Assembly: GCA_002311665.1 (NCBI GenBank)
Contig: DBYX01000001.1
Coordinates: forward strand, 3,895 to 67,894
Origin: Lachnoclostridium sp. UBA1175
Lineage (GTDB): Bacteria > Bacillota > Clostridia > Lachnospirales > Lachnospiraceae
Direction of reading: 5' to 3'
Length of the DNA: 64,000 nucleotides
Each line of letters opens with the position of its first letter. Positions within the stretch are counted from its first letter, which is position 1. The translations under genes were made by a program, and so were the position numbers. Of the stretch, positions 7,463 to 15,972 are shown piece after piece. Under the pieces are notes generated by a model. The model was not told the origin of the DNA, searched no databases, and was given only the letters and a program-made list of their open reading frames with translations.

Positions 7463-8313
7463 AGAAGAGAATCTTAACGGTCCTGCTTTGCCTTGCAACA
7501 GTGATGCTCTTTATGCTCGGAGTTTCCGCGGCGGATGACGTGGATTCCAAGCGCGTGTTCGACGACAAGGGATACCTGAGCGACAACGAGGCTGAGAAAC
7601 TGCAGGAACACATCAAGAGAATTCAGGACGAATACCAGTTTGATGTCGTGATCCGGATCGCTGAGATCGCGGATCTTCCGTACACGTCTCTCGAGGCATT
7701 CACGGATGACTATTACGACACGAACATCAACGGCAAATACAAATTCGGCAAGGACGGTCTGCTGATCTTCCTGAACATGTATGAGGATGACGACGGCCGC
7801 GACTACTGGCTCAACGGCTGCGGCGAGCACGGAGCTGTCTGGTTCGACAATTATTTCATAAACTATGTCGGCAAGAAAACCTCTTTCACGAGCCGTCTCG
7901 GGAACGGAAGATACTACGAAGCGCTCGATGAAGTGCTGGATCTCACGGAGGTCTTCCTCAAGCAGGCTGCGACGGGCAAACCGTACAGTGACTCCAATCC
8001 GTACAAGATCCCGATGTCCAAGAAGAAGTTCGCGATCCTGGCTCTGATCGAGGTCGGCGTCGGCTGGCTGTTCGGCAAGGGCTACGCGAGCAGACTTCGT
8101 GCGAGCATGAACACGGCGATCAAGCGCACGGAGGCGACGGAGTACATCGACAAGAGCAGTTTCACGATCACCGGATCGTCGGATATGTTCCTCTACTCCA
8201 ACGTGACGCGCACACCGATCCCCACGGAGACACGCTCCGGCGGCGGAAGCGGAAGCAGTGTTCACACCTCGAGCGGCGGAAATCTGCACAGCGGCGGAGG
8301 CGGACATTTCTAA
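7459..8313 (+). CDS. TPM-domain exported membrane protein (YdjH/YgcG-like)
   Basis: A 284-residue protein with a signal peptide (KKR, hydrophobic core, cleavage near VSAADD), then a TPM (Repair_PSII, Psb32-type) domain of about 30-165. A second hydrophobic stretch lies near residues 190-207 (FAILALIEVGVGWLFGKGYA). The tail is rich in Gly and Ser and ends GGGGHF, as often in TPM proteins. By analogy with YdjH it would be the extracytoplasmic arm of the SPFH/zinc-ribbon complex. The start overlaps the previous stop by four bases, with GGAGGT at 7445-7450. Confidence 0.85.
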   Translation: MKKRILTVLLCLATVMLFMLGVSAADDVDSKRVFDDKGYLSDNEAEKLQEHIKRIQDEYQFDVVIRIAEIADLPYTSLEAFTDDYYDTNINGKYKFGKDGLLIFLNMYEDDDGRDYWLNGCGEHGAVWFDNYFINYVGKKTSFTSRLGNGRYYEALDEVLDLTEVFLKQAATGKPYSDSNPYKIPMSKKKFAILALIEVGVGWLFGKGYASRLRASMNTAIKRTEATEYIDKSSFTITGSSDMFLYSNVTRTPIPTETRSGGGSGSSVHTSSGGNLHSGGGGHF

Positions 8314-8370
8314 GAGAACCGAGCGGCGGCCGGGGTGCCCGGACAGCGCTTCGGGAACGGATTTTACGAC

Positions 8371-8413
8371 AAAAAAGAGTCCCTTGACATCCTCGCGATG
8401 TCAAGGGATTTTT
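8371..8413. terminator. Bidirectional terminator between the TPM gene and tRNA-Leu
   Basis: TCCCTTGACATC (8380-8391) and GATGTCAAGGGA (8397-8408) form a perfect 12-bp stem with loop CTCGC. TTTTT follows on the plus strand and TTTTTT on the minus strand, so it can end both the SPFH operon and tRNA-Leu. Confidence 0.88.
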
Positions 8414-8416
8414 GCA

Positions 8417-8496
8417 TGCACCTGACAGGACTTGAACCTGCACCCTCGCGGACTGGAACCTAAATCCAGCGTGTCTGCCAATTCCACCACAGGTGC
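8417..8496 (-). tRNA. tRNA-Leu (anticodon TAG)
   Basis: Minus-strand, 80 nt with a short class II variable region. GCACCTG ends (plus 8418-8424 and 8490-8496) pair, anticodon stem CTGGA/TCCAG encloses TTTAGGT, and the T-arm has GTTCAAGTC. No encoded CCA. Confidence 0.94.
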
Positions 8497-8522
8497 GTCT
8501 GCCGCTTTTATGCAGCTTTTGT

Positions 8523-8551
8523 ATTGTAGCACGGCGGTGCGGGAAAGTCAA
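8523..8551 (-). promoter_or_regulatory. Promoter of tRNA-Leu
   Basis: On the minus strand TTGACT (plus 8546-8551) and TACAAT (plus 8523-8528) have a 17-nt spacer. Its -35 box lies 6 bp from the -35 box of the divergent citrate synthase promoter. Confidence 0.85.
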
Positions 8552-8557
8552 TTTCCC

Positions 8558-8587
8558 TTGACACGCAATGTCGCGTTCGTGTATCAT
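8558..8587 (+). promoter_or_regulatory. Promoter of citrate synthase
   Basis: TTGACA (8558-8563) and TATCAT (8582-8587) with an 18-nt spacer, back to back with the tRNA-Leu promoter. It leaves a leader of about 125 nt. Confidence 0.75.
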
Positions 8588-8662
8588 AGTAACATATATC
8601 TTGTCTTCCGAACGGTAGCACGGAGCCCGGGAAACTCCGCAAATGGGGGAACGGAAGACTTT

Positions 8663-8689
8663 GAAAATGCTGATTTTATCGGCATTTTC
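8663..8689 (+). promoter_or_regulatory. Hairpin in the citrate synthase leader
   Basis: GAAAATGC (8663-8670) and GCATTTTC (8682-8689) are perfect inverted copies around an 11-nt loop, 17 nt before the GGAGGAGGT ribosome site. The right arm belongs to the GCATTTTCCG element seen elsewhere. No T-tract follows, so it is not a terminator. Confidence 0.6.
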
Positions 8690-8718
8690 CGTGAAAGTGT
8701 CAGTGGAGGAGGTAGTCT

Positions 8719-10089
8719 ATGGCGGGTAAGAAAATTGATTATTCGGCAATCACGAAAGAGATCACGGCGTACTCGGAACTGTGCGTCAGTAACAGCAATA
8801 TCGATCCGGCGCTGTATGAGCGTTATGATGTGAAGAGGGGACTTCGGGACTTAAACGGAAAGGGTGTTCTGACGGGTTTGACGGAGATCTCGGAGATCCG
8901 TGCGACGCAGATCGTGGACGGGGAGAGCGTTCCCTGTCGCGGCTCGCTGTTTTATCGCGGCTACAATGTGGAGCATTTGATCGGCGGCGCGAAGGCCGAC
9001 GGACGGTTCGGCTTCGAGGAGGTTATCTATCTGCTCCTGTTCGGGCAGCTGCCCACTGCGGGAGAGTTGAGTGAGTTCTGCAAGGTTCTGGCCAAATACC
9101 GTTCGCTTCCGTCGTCGTTCGTGCGCGACGTCATCATGAAGAAGCCGAGTCCCGATATGATGAATATGCTCTCAAAGTGTGTTCTCACACTGTATTCATA
9201 CGACACGAACGCGGACGACACATCCCTTCCGAACGTGTTGCGGCAGTGTCTTCAGCTGATCTCCATGTTCCCGATGATCTCGGTCTACGGGTATATGGCA
9301 TACCAGTACTACAACAAGACCGGCGACCTGGTGATCCACAAGCCGAAGGCGAATCTTTCGATGGCGGAAAATATCCTCCACATGCTCCGGACGGACAGCA
9401 AATACACGGAGCTGGAGGCGAAGGTTCTCGACGCGGCGCTGATCCTGCACGCGGAGCACGGCGGCGGTAACAACTCGACATTTACCACGCACGTGGTCAC
9501 GTCCTCCGGGACGGACACGTACTCGGCGATCGCGGCGGCTCTCGGCTCGCTGAAGGGGCCGAAGCACGGCGGCGCCAACCGCAAGGTTGTGCAGATGTTC
9601 GCGGATATGAAGGAGCAGGTGAACGACTGGACGGACGACGAGGAAGTCGGAACGTACTTAAAGGCGCTGCTCCACAAGGAGGCGTTCGACCGCGCCGGGC
9701 TCATCTACGGCATCGGTCACGCGATCTATTCGCTGTCCGATCCGCGTGCGGTGCTGTTCCGCAGCTTCGTGGAGAGACTCTCGGTCGAGAAGGGCAGGGA
9801 GGACGAGTTCGCACTCTATGCGAAGGTGGAGGAACTCGCGCCGAAGATCATCGCTGAGGAGCGACGCATGTACAAGGGCGTCAGCGCCAACGTGGACTTT
9901 TTCAGCGGATTTGCCTACGATATGCTGAACCTTCCGGAGGATCTGTACACGCCGATCTTCGCGATCGCGCGCATCGCCGGATGGAGCGCACACCGGATGG
10001 AGGAACTGATCAACGCGAGCAAGATCATCCGCCCGGCGTACAAGAGCGTTTCCGAGGAGCGGGAGTACGTGCCGCTCAGGGACCGCTGA
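8719..10089 (+). CDS. gltA: Citrate synthase
   Basis: A 456-residue type with an N-terminal extension of about 60 residues, as in many clostridial citrate synthases. It condenses acetyl-CoA and oxaloacetate to citrate. Catalytic residues are visible: His283 in GPKHGGANRK, His334 in GIGHAIY and Asp393 in NVDFFSG; HAEHGGGNNST (244-254) is the other family signature. It is monocistronic in this window and not next to aconitase or isocitrate dehydrogenase genes, so it probably feeds glutamate synthesis rather than a full cycle (inference). A 2-methylcitrate synthase cannot be ruled out from sequence. GGAGGAGGT precedes the start by 5 nt. Confidence 0.92.
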   Translation: MAGKKIDYSAITKEITAYSELCVSNSNIDPALYERYDVKRGLRDLNGKGVLTGLTEISEIRATQIVDGESVPCRGSLFYRGYNVEHLIGGAKADGRFGFEEVIYLLLFGQLPTAGELSEFCKVLAKYRSLPSSFVRDVIMKKPSPDMMNMLSKCVLTLYSYDTNADDTSLPNVLRQCLQLISMFPMISVYGYMAYQYYNKTGDLVIHKPKANLSMAENILHMLRTDSKYTELEAKVLDAALILHAEHGGGNNSTFTTHVVTSSGTDTYSAIAAALGSLKGPKHGGANRKVVQMFADMKEQVNDWTDDEEVGTYLKALLHKEAFDRAGLIYGIGHAIYSLSDPRAVLFRSFVERLSVEKGREDEFALYAKVEELAPKIIAEERRMYKGVSANVDFFSGFAYDMLNLPEDLYTPIFAIARIAGWSAHRMEELINASKIIRPAYKSVSEEREYVPLRDR

Positions 10090-10130
10090 GAAAAGAGACA
10101 TCCGTCACGGACGGAGCGGTGAAGAGACAG

Positions 10131-10167
10131 AAAACGGGCCGGCAGGATTCCTGCCGACCCGTTGTTT
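10131..10167. terminator. Bidirectional terminator between convergent genes
   Basis: AACGGG..GGCAGG-ATT-CCTGCC..CCCGTT (10133-10163) has a T-rich tail on both strands (GTTGTTT and TTTTCTGTC). It lies between convergent citrate synthase and DUF6171 genes. Confidence 0.75.
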
Positions 10168-10170
10168 GCG

Positions 10171-10443
10171 TTATTCGGTTTGCGACCAGCGGTCGGGAAT
10201 GCCGGGACAGTCGTTGCCGACGATCGCCGCACGGTAGAGCACGAAGCACCCGCACAGCCGGCACATTCCGCCGGAAAGTTCCGGACAGCCGTCGCAGACG
10301 GCGAGCCGCCGGGTGTACACCGCATCGGGAGTCCGTCGGTCGGGCTCGACAGCGTCGATGTAGTCCCTCAGCTTCGCCATGACCTCGGCCTCGTCGAGGC
10401 CCTCGATCAGGCAGCGCCGGCAGGGGATCTTAACGGTGCCCAT
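10171..10443 (-). CDS. DUF6171-like small Cys-rich protein
   Basis: A 90-residue protein with CRRC (residues 8-11), CDGC, CRLCGC and a final CP, a pattern that suggests bound zinc. It matches the DUF6171 family of Clostridia, whose function is unknown. Its ATG begins one base after the arabinofuranosidase stop and has no clear Shine-Dalgarno site, so translation is probably coupled to that gene. The shared operon does not by itself link it to sugar metabolism. Confidence 0.75.
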   Translation of the reverse strand: MGTVKIPCRRCLIEGLDEAEVMAKLRDYIDAVEPDRRTPDAVYTRRLAVCDGCPELSGGMCRLCGCFVLYRAAIVGNDCPGIPDRWSQTE

Positions 10444-10444
10444 A

Positions 10445-11926
10445 TCACTTCGTGAACGTCAGCGTCACGACGCTGCAAGGCGGCAGCTTGACGGTGCAGT
10501 GCTTGTCGTCGAGCACGCAGTCCTTGAACACCGTGTCGGTAACCTCGTTCGGGTTGTCGAACGAGTTGTAAGCGCGCACATTGTCGGTCAGGATGCGGCC
10601 GGTCCAGCATGCGTACGCCTCGTCGAGATCCGTGTCGAGGGAGTAGGTATTCGTGAGGCTCGCGTTCGCAAGGGTGATGTTGAGAGCATTGTCCTTCACG
10701 GAAGCGGAAACGCTGACCTCCGCGAAATCGCCGCCCTCGTGCTTGACAAAGGTGTCCTCCAACTCGGATTCTACAAGCGTAGAACCTTGATGAGGCTTGA
10801 ACATCGAGAATACATAGTAGGTCGGCGTCTTGATCATCTTCGCGCCCTCCGTGAGCACCACGGACTGAAGCACGTTGACAACCTGCGCGATGTTGGCCAT
10901 CGGGATACGGTCGGCGCGGTTGTTGAAAATGTTGAGGTTGAGAGCGGCAACGATCGCGTCGCGCATCGTATTCTGCTGATAGAGGAATCCGGGGTTGCTG
11001 CCCGGCTCAACATTGTACCAGCAGCCCCACTCGTCGACGACGAGACCGATCCTGTGCTCCGGATCGTACTTGTCCATGATCGCGAGGTGCTTGTCGATGA
11101 TGCCCTCGATGCGAAGCGTGTGGAAGATCGTAGAGCAGTAGTCCTCGTTGGTGAAGCCCGTCGCCGATCCCTTGTTGTTCCAGTCGCCGTGGCAGATCGT
11201 GTAATAGTGAAGGGCGATGGCGTTCGTGAGGAACGGGTTGAGCATCTGCATGAACTTCTCGGTCCAGTTGTAATCGTCGCCGTTCGGGCCGCACGCGATG
11301 CGGTAGAGGCGGTTGTCACCGTAGTTCTTCGCAAAGGAGGAGTAGCGGCGGTACTCGCTCGCATAATATTCCGGCGTCATATTGCCGCCGCAGCCCCAGT
11401 TCTCATTGCCGATGCCGAGGTACTTCAGCTTCCAGGGCTCCTCGCGGCCGTTCTTCTTGCGGAGATCGGTCATCGGGGAGACGTTCGAGGAGGTCATATA
11501 CTCAACCCACTCGGAGAGCTCGCGCACCGTGCCGCTTCCGACGTTGCCGCAGATGTAGGGCTCGCACTCGAGCTGGCGGCAGAGCTCCATGAATTCGTGC
11601 GTACCGAAGCTGTTGTCCTCGGTCACGCCGCCCCAGTTCGTGTTGATCATCGTCGCACGCTCGTCCTTCGTGCCGATGCCGTTCTTCCAGTGATACTCGT
11701 CGGCAAAGCAGCCGCCCGGCCAGCGCAGCACCGGGATCCCCATCTCCTTCAGTGCCGACACGACATCGTCGCGCATACCCTCATGGTTCGGAATGGGAGA
11801 GTCCTTGGACACGAACAGTCCGTTGTAGATGCATCGTCCCAGATGCTCCGAAAAATGTCCGTAGATCTCCTTGTTGATGATCGCCCCTTGTTTTTTTGTA
11901 CGAATCGATAATTTCTTTTTGATCAC
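10445..11926 (-). CDS. abfA: Alpha-L-arabinofuranosidase, GH51
   Basis: A 493-residue enzyme that releases terminal arabinose from arabinoxylan or arabinan. The GH51 signatures are present: acid/base Glu175 in GIGNENWGCGG and nucleophile Glu299 in VVDEWGCWYNVE, with RWPGGCFADEYHW near residue 68. No signal peptide, so it acts in the cytosol on imported oligosaccharides, and would complement the secreted xylanase encoded at 59.7 kb. The start codon is GTG (plus 11924-11926), preceded by AGGAGGAAAACAGA. A minus-strand promoter lies about 65 nt upstream. It heads a two-gene operon with the DUF6171 gene. Confidence 0.93.
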   Translation of the reverse strand: MIKKKLSIRTKKQGAIINKEIYGHFSEHLGRCIYNGLFVSKDSPIPNHEGMRDDVVSALKEMGIPVLRWPGGCFADEYHWKNGIGTKDERATMINTNWGGVTEDNSFGTHEFMELCRQLECEPYICGNVGSGTVRELSEWVEYMTSSNVSPMTDLRKKNGREEPWKLKYLGIGNENWGCGGNMTPEYYASEYRRYSSFAKNYGDNRLYRIACGPNGDDYNWTEKFMQMLNPFLTNAIALHYYTICHGDWNNKGSATGFTNEDYCSTIFHTLRIEGIIDKHLAIMDKYDPEHRIGLVVDEWGCWYNVEPGSNPGFLYQQNTMRDAIVAALNLNIFNNRADRIPMANIAQVVNVLQSVVLTEGAKMIKTPTYYVFSMFKPHQGSTLVESELEDTFVKHEGGDFAEVSVSASVKDNALNITLANASLTNTYSLDTDLDEAYACWTGRILTDNVRAYNSFDNPNEVTDTVFKDCVLDDKHCTVKLPPCSVVTLTFTK

Positions 11927-11991
11927 TCTGTTTTCCTCCTTTTATCTCCCGGGTGCACAGCCCGTACCGGGGCAGCGCAGCCTCTCTCTAC

Positions 11992-12020
11992 AGGATATCG
12001 TATCCGACGGAAAAAGACAA
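11992..12020 (-). promoter_or_regulatory. Promoter of the arabinofuranosidase operon with overlapping dyad
   Basis: On the minus strand TTGTCT (plus 12015-12020) and TATCCT (plus 11992-11997) with a 17-nt spacer. GAAAAAG and CTTTTTC flank the -35 box (about 12010-12030), a possible operator for sugar control. Confidence 0.6.
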
Positions 12021-12136
12021 TTGCTTTTTCTGCATTTTCCGCGTTGCGCAATGGATTTTTTTGGCTTTCGCGGGAAGGCGCGGGGGCCGCTTACGAGGCG
12101 TGTCGAAAAAGTTGCAAAAAGCGTCGGAAAATGTGG

Positions 12137-12182
12137 AAAAACAATCGGTTCGGTTGTTTTTCCCTCTCAATTATGGTATAAT
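12137..12182 (+). promoter_or_regulatory. Promoter of the DJ-1 gene with overlapping dyad
   Basis: TTGTTT (12154-12159) and TATAAT (12177-12182) with a 17-nt spacer. The inverted repeat AAAAACAA (12137-12144)/TTGTTTTT (12154-12161) covers the -35 box. Between the two divergent promoters (12021-12136) I see only one GCATTTTCCG copy (12032-12041). Confidence 0.7.
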
Positions 12183-12210
12183 TTTCGAACAATGATTCGG
12201 AGGTGTTGCA

Positions 12211-12759
12211 ATGGCATTGGTGTATATCATGTTTGCCGACGGCGTCGAGGAGATCGAGGCGCTCACGGCGGTTGATGTGCTCCGCAGAGGAGGGCAGAAG
12301 GCAGTGACGGTATCGGTGACGGGACGGCGGATGATCTGCGGTTCCCACGGTATCGAATTTGCGACCGACAGGCTGTTTGAGGAGGGGACTCTCTCGGACG
12401 GCGATATGCTCGTGCTGCCGGGCGGCGGCAAGGGAACGCAGGCACTGGCGGCGCACGAGGGATTGCGGAAGTTGCTCGCGGAGTATGCGGCGGCGGACCG
12501 GTTCATCGGTGCGATCTGCGCGGCACCGAGCGTGCTCGGGCTGAACGGATTGCTGCGCGGAAGACGGGCAACCTGCTACCCGGGGTTTGAGGAGAAACTC
12601 GAGGGAGCGACGGTGACCGGTGAGTCGGTTGTAAGAGACGGTAAGATCATTACCGGCAAGGGGATGGGCGTTTCGTGCGAGTTCGCGATCGCGCTGCTGC
12701 GCGCGCTGAACGAGGCGGAGGCCGAACGTGTCGCGGCTGCGATACAGATGCCGGAATAA
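12211..12759 (+). CDS. DJ-1/PfpI family protein
   Basis: A 182-residue single-domain protein of the DJ-1 branch. The nucleophile-elbow cysteine is Cys103 in GAICAAPSVLG and the acidic partner is in DGVEEIE (residues 10-16). Proteins of this type are annotated as deglycases or ThiJ-like; the actual substrate is unknown. GGAGGT precedes ATG 12211. It is followed after 38 nt by the large GGDEF/EAL-like gene, with no terminator between, so the two are probably co-transcribed. Confidence 0.88.
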   Translation: MALVYIMFADGVEEIEALTAVDVLRRGGQKAVTVSVTGRRMICGSHGIEFATDRLFEEGTLSDGDMLVLPGGGKGTQALAAHEGLRKLLAEYAAADRFIGAICAAPSVLGLNGLLRGRRATCYPGFEEKLEGATVTGESVVRDGKIITGKGMGVSCEFAIALLRALNEAEAERVAAAIQMPE

Positions 12760-12797
12760 CATAAGGCTCCGGGCGGACGGAGTCTCAGGAGGACGGT

Positions 12798-15700
12798 ATG
12801 GAAGAGAACAGAGAAATGGGGAGAACAGATCAGGAAAGAATACGGGAACTGGAGCAGGAACTGGAGCAGCAGAAAGCCAAATACCGCATCATCAGCGGTA
12901 TGGTGCAGTGCGGACTGTGGGAGTACGGCATTGCGACGGGCGAACTGGTGCAGAGCCATCGTGTGGAGGGGATGGCGCCGAGCGATCGGCTGCGCATCCC
13001 GGATTTCCGGCGTACGATGAGCGAGAGCGGACTGATCGCGAAGGAGGACGCGGGGATATTCTCGGCCCTGTGCGACAGCATGGAGCACGGAGACGAGGCA
13101 TTTTCCTATGACCTGAGAGCGTATGTGGACGCCAAGACGCGGATCTGGCTCCGCTACGAGGGCTACACGGTGTACGCGGAAGACGGCTCGCCGGTGAAGG
13201 TCATCGGACGCACGCTCAACGTGAGCGACGAGAAGGAGGAGGAGAACGTCGTCATCCGCGAGGCGGAGACCGACCCCGTGACCGGCCTGTACACGCAGGT
13301 TTCCCTGCAGGAGCGGCTGGAGGAGATCATTCGCACGATCGGCGAGAAGGAGCGTTTCGCCCTGTATGTGCTCGACATCGACGATTTCACGTCGATCACG
13401 TCGGAGTGGGGACACGCGTACGGCGATTACGTGCTTGAGAAGCTTGCCAAGGGTATGCAGTCGGTGTTTATGGACAACGACGCGATGGCGAGGATCGAGG
13501 ACGACGAGTTCGTCATGCTCAAGACCGGCGTCAAGGGGCCCGCGGACGTGTACTCGGTGGCGCGTGCGGTCGCGAAGGCGGCGGAGCGTGTCGACCTGAA
13601 GAAGGGCAACGCGCTCAAAGTGAGCATGGGCGTCGCCATTTTCCCGCTGGACGGAAGAGATTACACGAGTCTGTACCGCAAGGCGGTCATCGCGCTCGAG
13701 GCGACGAAGAAGAATCCTTCGTCCGTGTGCACGATGTACGAGGAGGCGCTGAGCCTTCACCAGCAGTACCGCCCGAAGAGGGAGGCCGCGCAGCAGCCGC
13801 AGCGCACGGAGGCGCAGAAGGTCGTCGCCGCGCAGCAGAGCTCCAAGTACGGCCCGGTTGAGAAATATATCGTCAACAAGACGTTTGATATGTTGGCCGG
13901 CAGCGGCACCGGCGCCGAGGAGGTCGTGCAGATCTTCGAGGAGATCGGCAAGTATTACAAGTACCGCCGCATCTACACGATCCAGTACGACGTGCGCAAG
14001 CAGCTCGCCAAGGTGCGCTACGATTGGGAGTCGGAGCAGAATCCGTACTACCCGCAGTTTGACCGTGCCGTGCGCGAGAACTACGACGCGATCCGCGCGA
14101 GATTTGCCAACGACCGGCTGTTCCTGTCGCTCAACACGGCCCAGCTCGGCATCGTGATGCCGGAGGAGATCCGCGGACTGTACGGCAACTCCTCACTGTT
14201 CCAGTATGTGATCATCGACAACGACGAGACGTTCGCGTGCATCTGCTTCGAGAAGGAGGCGGACCGCAGCTGGAGCAAGGAGGAGCAGGATGTGCTCGTC
14301 AACCTCTCCAAGCTTCTCGCCATATACATCGAGCGTGCGAGAACGAAGGAGATGCTCGCCGACGAGCTGAAGTACACGCACGCCATCATCGAGAACCAGC
14401 AGATCACAAGCTACGCCGTGATCCCGGAGACGATGGAACTCGTGTATGTCGGCGACTACACCGGAAGACAGTATCCGCTTGTACACTCGGGCGAGCATTG
14501 CTACTCGGCCATCATGGGGCGCAGCTCCGTGTGCCAGAACTGCCCGGTCGCCGCGCTCGGCGAGAGGGACAAGGTTCATACGACCGAGACTTATTACACG
14601 AAGCAGAAGCGCTGGATCAGCACGACGGCCTCACGCGTGACCGGCGAGGACGGCGAGAAGCAGTGTCTGGTATGCTGGTCCGACGTCACCGAGTTTGTGG
14701 AGCGTGTGCGCTCGAAGGACGCGCTCACGGGTCAGCTCACCGCCGAGAAGTTTGAGGCGGACGCGACGAGATACGTCTCGGAACACCCGCGCGCAAGCCG
14801 CTGTATGGCGTACTTCAGCTTCCCGCAGTTCCACGACCTCAATGAGGTCTGGGGCTACCAGGTGTGCAATGAGATCCTGCGCGTGTTCGCGTCGTCTGTA
14901 TCGTCCATGCTTCGGACGGACGAGCTTCTGGCGCGCATCAGCGGCGCGGACTTCGTGATGATGCTCGACTATGAGGACAGGGAGCGCACGCAGGCGCGTG
15001 TGGAGATGATCCTGCAGAGCGCGCATACCGCAGTGCTCCGTCTGTATCCCGACCTGCAGCTCAACGTGTGGTGCGGCCTGTACCGGTTCCAGAACAAGGA
15101 GGACACGATCCCCGCGGCGATCGAGAAGGCAAATCGTGCGCGCAAGGCGGTCGGCAGCCTGAACAGCATCGCGACCATCGCAGTCAACTATGAGGCGGGC
15201 GACGCCGAGCAGAAGAACAGCTTCCGCGCGTTCGTCGAGAACTCGATGCGCGACGCGCTCACGAACCGCGAGTTCAAGGTGTTCTTCCAGCCGAAGCGCG
15301 ATCCCGCGACGGACAAGGTCATCGGCGCGGAGGCGCTGGTGCGCTGGATCACCTCGGAGGGTCAGGTGCTCGAGCCAGGCTCCTTCCTGCCGATCTTCGA
15401 GGAGAACGGCTTCGTCACGGAGCTTGATTACTACGTCCACAAGGAGACTTTCCGCCTCATCCGCGAGTGGCTCGAGAACGGCGTGAACCCGCCGGTCATC
15501 TCGCTCGGAAGCTCCTGGCAGTATATGTTCAGCGCGGATTTCGTGAACCGCATCAATTTCCTGCTGCAGCGATACAACGTTCCGGCAGACCGGATCGAAC
15601 TCGTGATCCCGGACGGCATGAGCGAGGCGAACATGAACTCCGTGATGGAGGTTCTCACGGCTTTGCAGGAGATCGGTTTCGTCGTGGATATCGACAGCTA

Positions 15701-15854
15701 TCTCGCGCGTTGCTCCCTGCAGTCGAGGACCCGCGATCTGCCCGCCAACTACGCGAAACAGAATCCGGAACTTGCGAGCCGCATCGCGGCGATGGAGCGC
15801 AAGCGCCTGAGCGGACCGATGGCGCCCGAAGATTTTACAAACCTGATATCATAA
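12798..15854 (+). CDS. Multi-domain PAS-GGDEF-GAF-PAS-GGDEF-EAL protein with degenerate motifs
   Basis: A 1018-residue cytosolic protein with no membrane segment. It has a short coiled coil (about 10-28), a PAS-like domain (30-145), GGDEF domain 1 (156-310), GAF-like (355-520), PAS-like with a Cys pair (530-625), GGDEF domain 2 (640-780) and a shortened EAL domain (815-1018). The GGDEF motifs read EDDEF (234-238) and SGADF (about 714-718). EAL itself survives in GAEALVRW, but the usual ELTES and DDFGTG motifs are replaced by ELVIPDG and DIDSYLA, and the C-terminal part is missing. I infer loss of cyclase and phosphodiesterase activity and a sensing or scaffold role. CAGGAGG precedes ATG 12798. 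Confidence 0.85.
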   Translation: MEENREMGRTDQERIRELEQELEQQKAKYRIISGMVQCGLWEYGIATGELVQSHRVEGMAPSDRLRIPDFRRTMSESGLIAKEDAGIFSALCDSMEHGDEAFSYDLRAYVDAKTRIWLRYEGYTVYAEDGSPVKVIGRTLNVSDEKEEENVVIREAETDPVTGLYTQVSLQERLEEIIRTIGEKERFALYVLDIDDFTSITSEWGHAYGDYVLEKLAKGMQSVFMDNDAMARIEDDEFVMLKTGVKGPADVYSVARAVAKAAERVDLKKGNALKVSMGVAIFPLDGRDYTSLYRKAVIALEATKKNPSSVCTMYEEALSLHQQYRPKREAAQQPQRTEAQKVVAAQQSSKYGPVEKYIVNKTFDMLAGSGTGAEEVVQIFEEIGKYYKYRRIYTIQYDVRKQLAKVRYDWESEQNPYYPQFDRAVRENYDAIRARFANDRLFLSLNTAQLGIVMPEEIRGLYGNSSLFQYVIIDNDETFACICFEKEADRSWSKEEQDVLVNLSKLLAIYIERARTKEMLADELKYTHAIIENQQITSYAVIPETMELVYVGDYTGRQYPLVHSGEHCYSAIMGRSSVCQNCPVAALGERDKVHTTETYYTKQKRWISTTASRVTGEDGEKQCLVCWSDVTEFVERVRSKDALTGQLTAEKFEADATRYVSEHPRASRCMAYFSFPQFHDLNEVWGYQVCNEILRVFASSVSSMLRTDELLARISGADFVMMLDYEDRERTQARVEMILQSAHTAVLRLYPDLQLNVWCGLYRFQNKEDTIPAAIEKANRARKAVGSLNSIATIAVNYEAGDAEQKNSFRAFVENSMRDALTNREFKVFFQPKRDPATDKVIGAEALVRWITSEGQVLEPGSFLPIFEENGFVTELDYYVHKETFRLIREWLENGVNPPVISLGSSWQYMFSADFVNRINFLLQRYNVPADRIELVIPDGMSEANMNSVMEVLTALQEIGFVVDIDSYLARCSLQSRTRDLPANYAKQNPELASRIAAMERKRLSGPMAPEDFTNLIS

Positions 15855-15890
15855 ATCACGCATAAATAATGCACTTTCTGCAAGAATTCC

Positions 15891-15919
15891 TTGATTTGCT
15901 TACAAGGCTATGCTATACT
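15891..15919 (+). promoter_or_regulatory. Promoter of tig
   Basis: TTGATT (15891-15896) and TATACT (15914-15919) with a 17-nt spacer, 54 nt before the tig start. Confidence 0.75.
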
Positions 15920-15972
15920 ATACACTCGTTGAATTCTAACACGATGAAACGACAGCAAGGAGGATAACCGCA

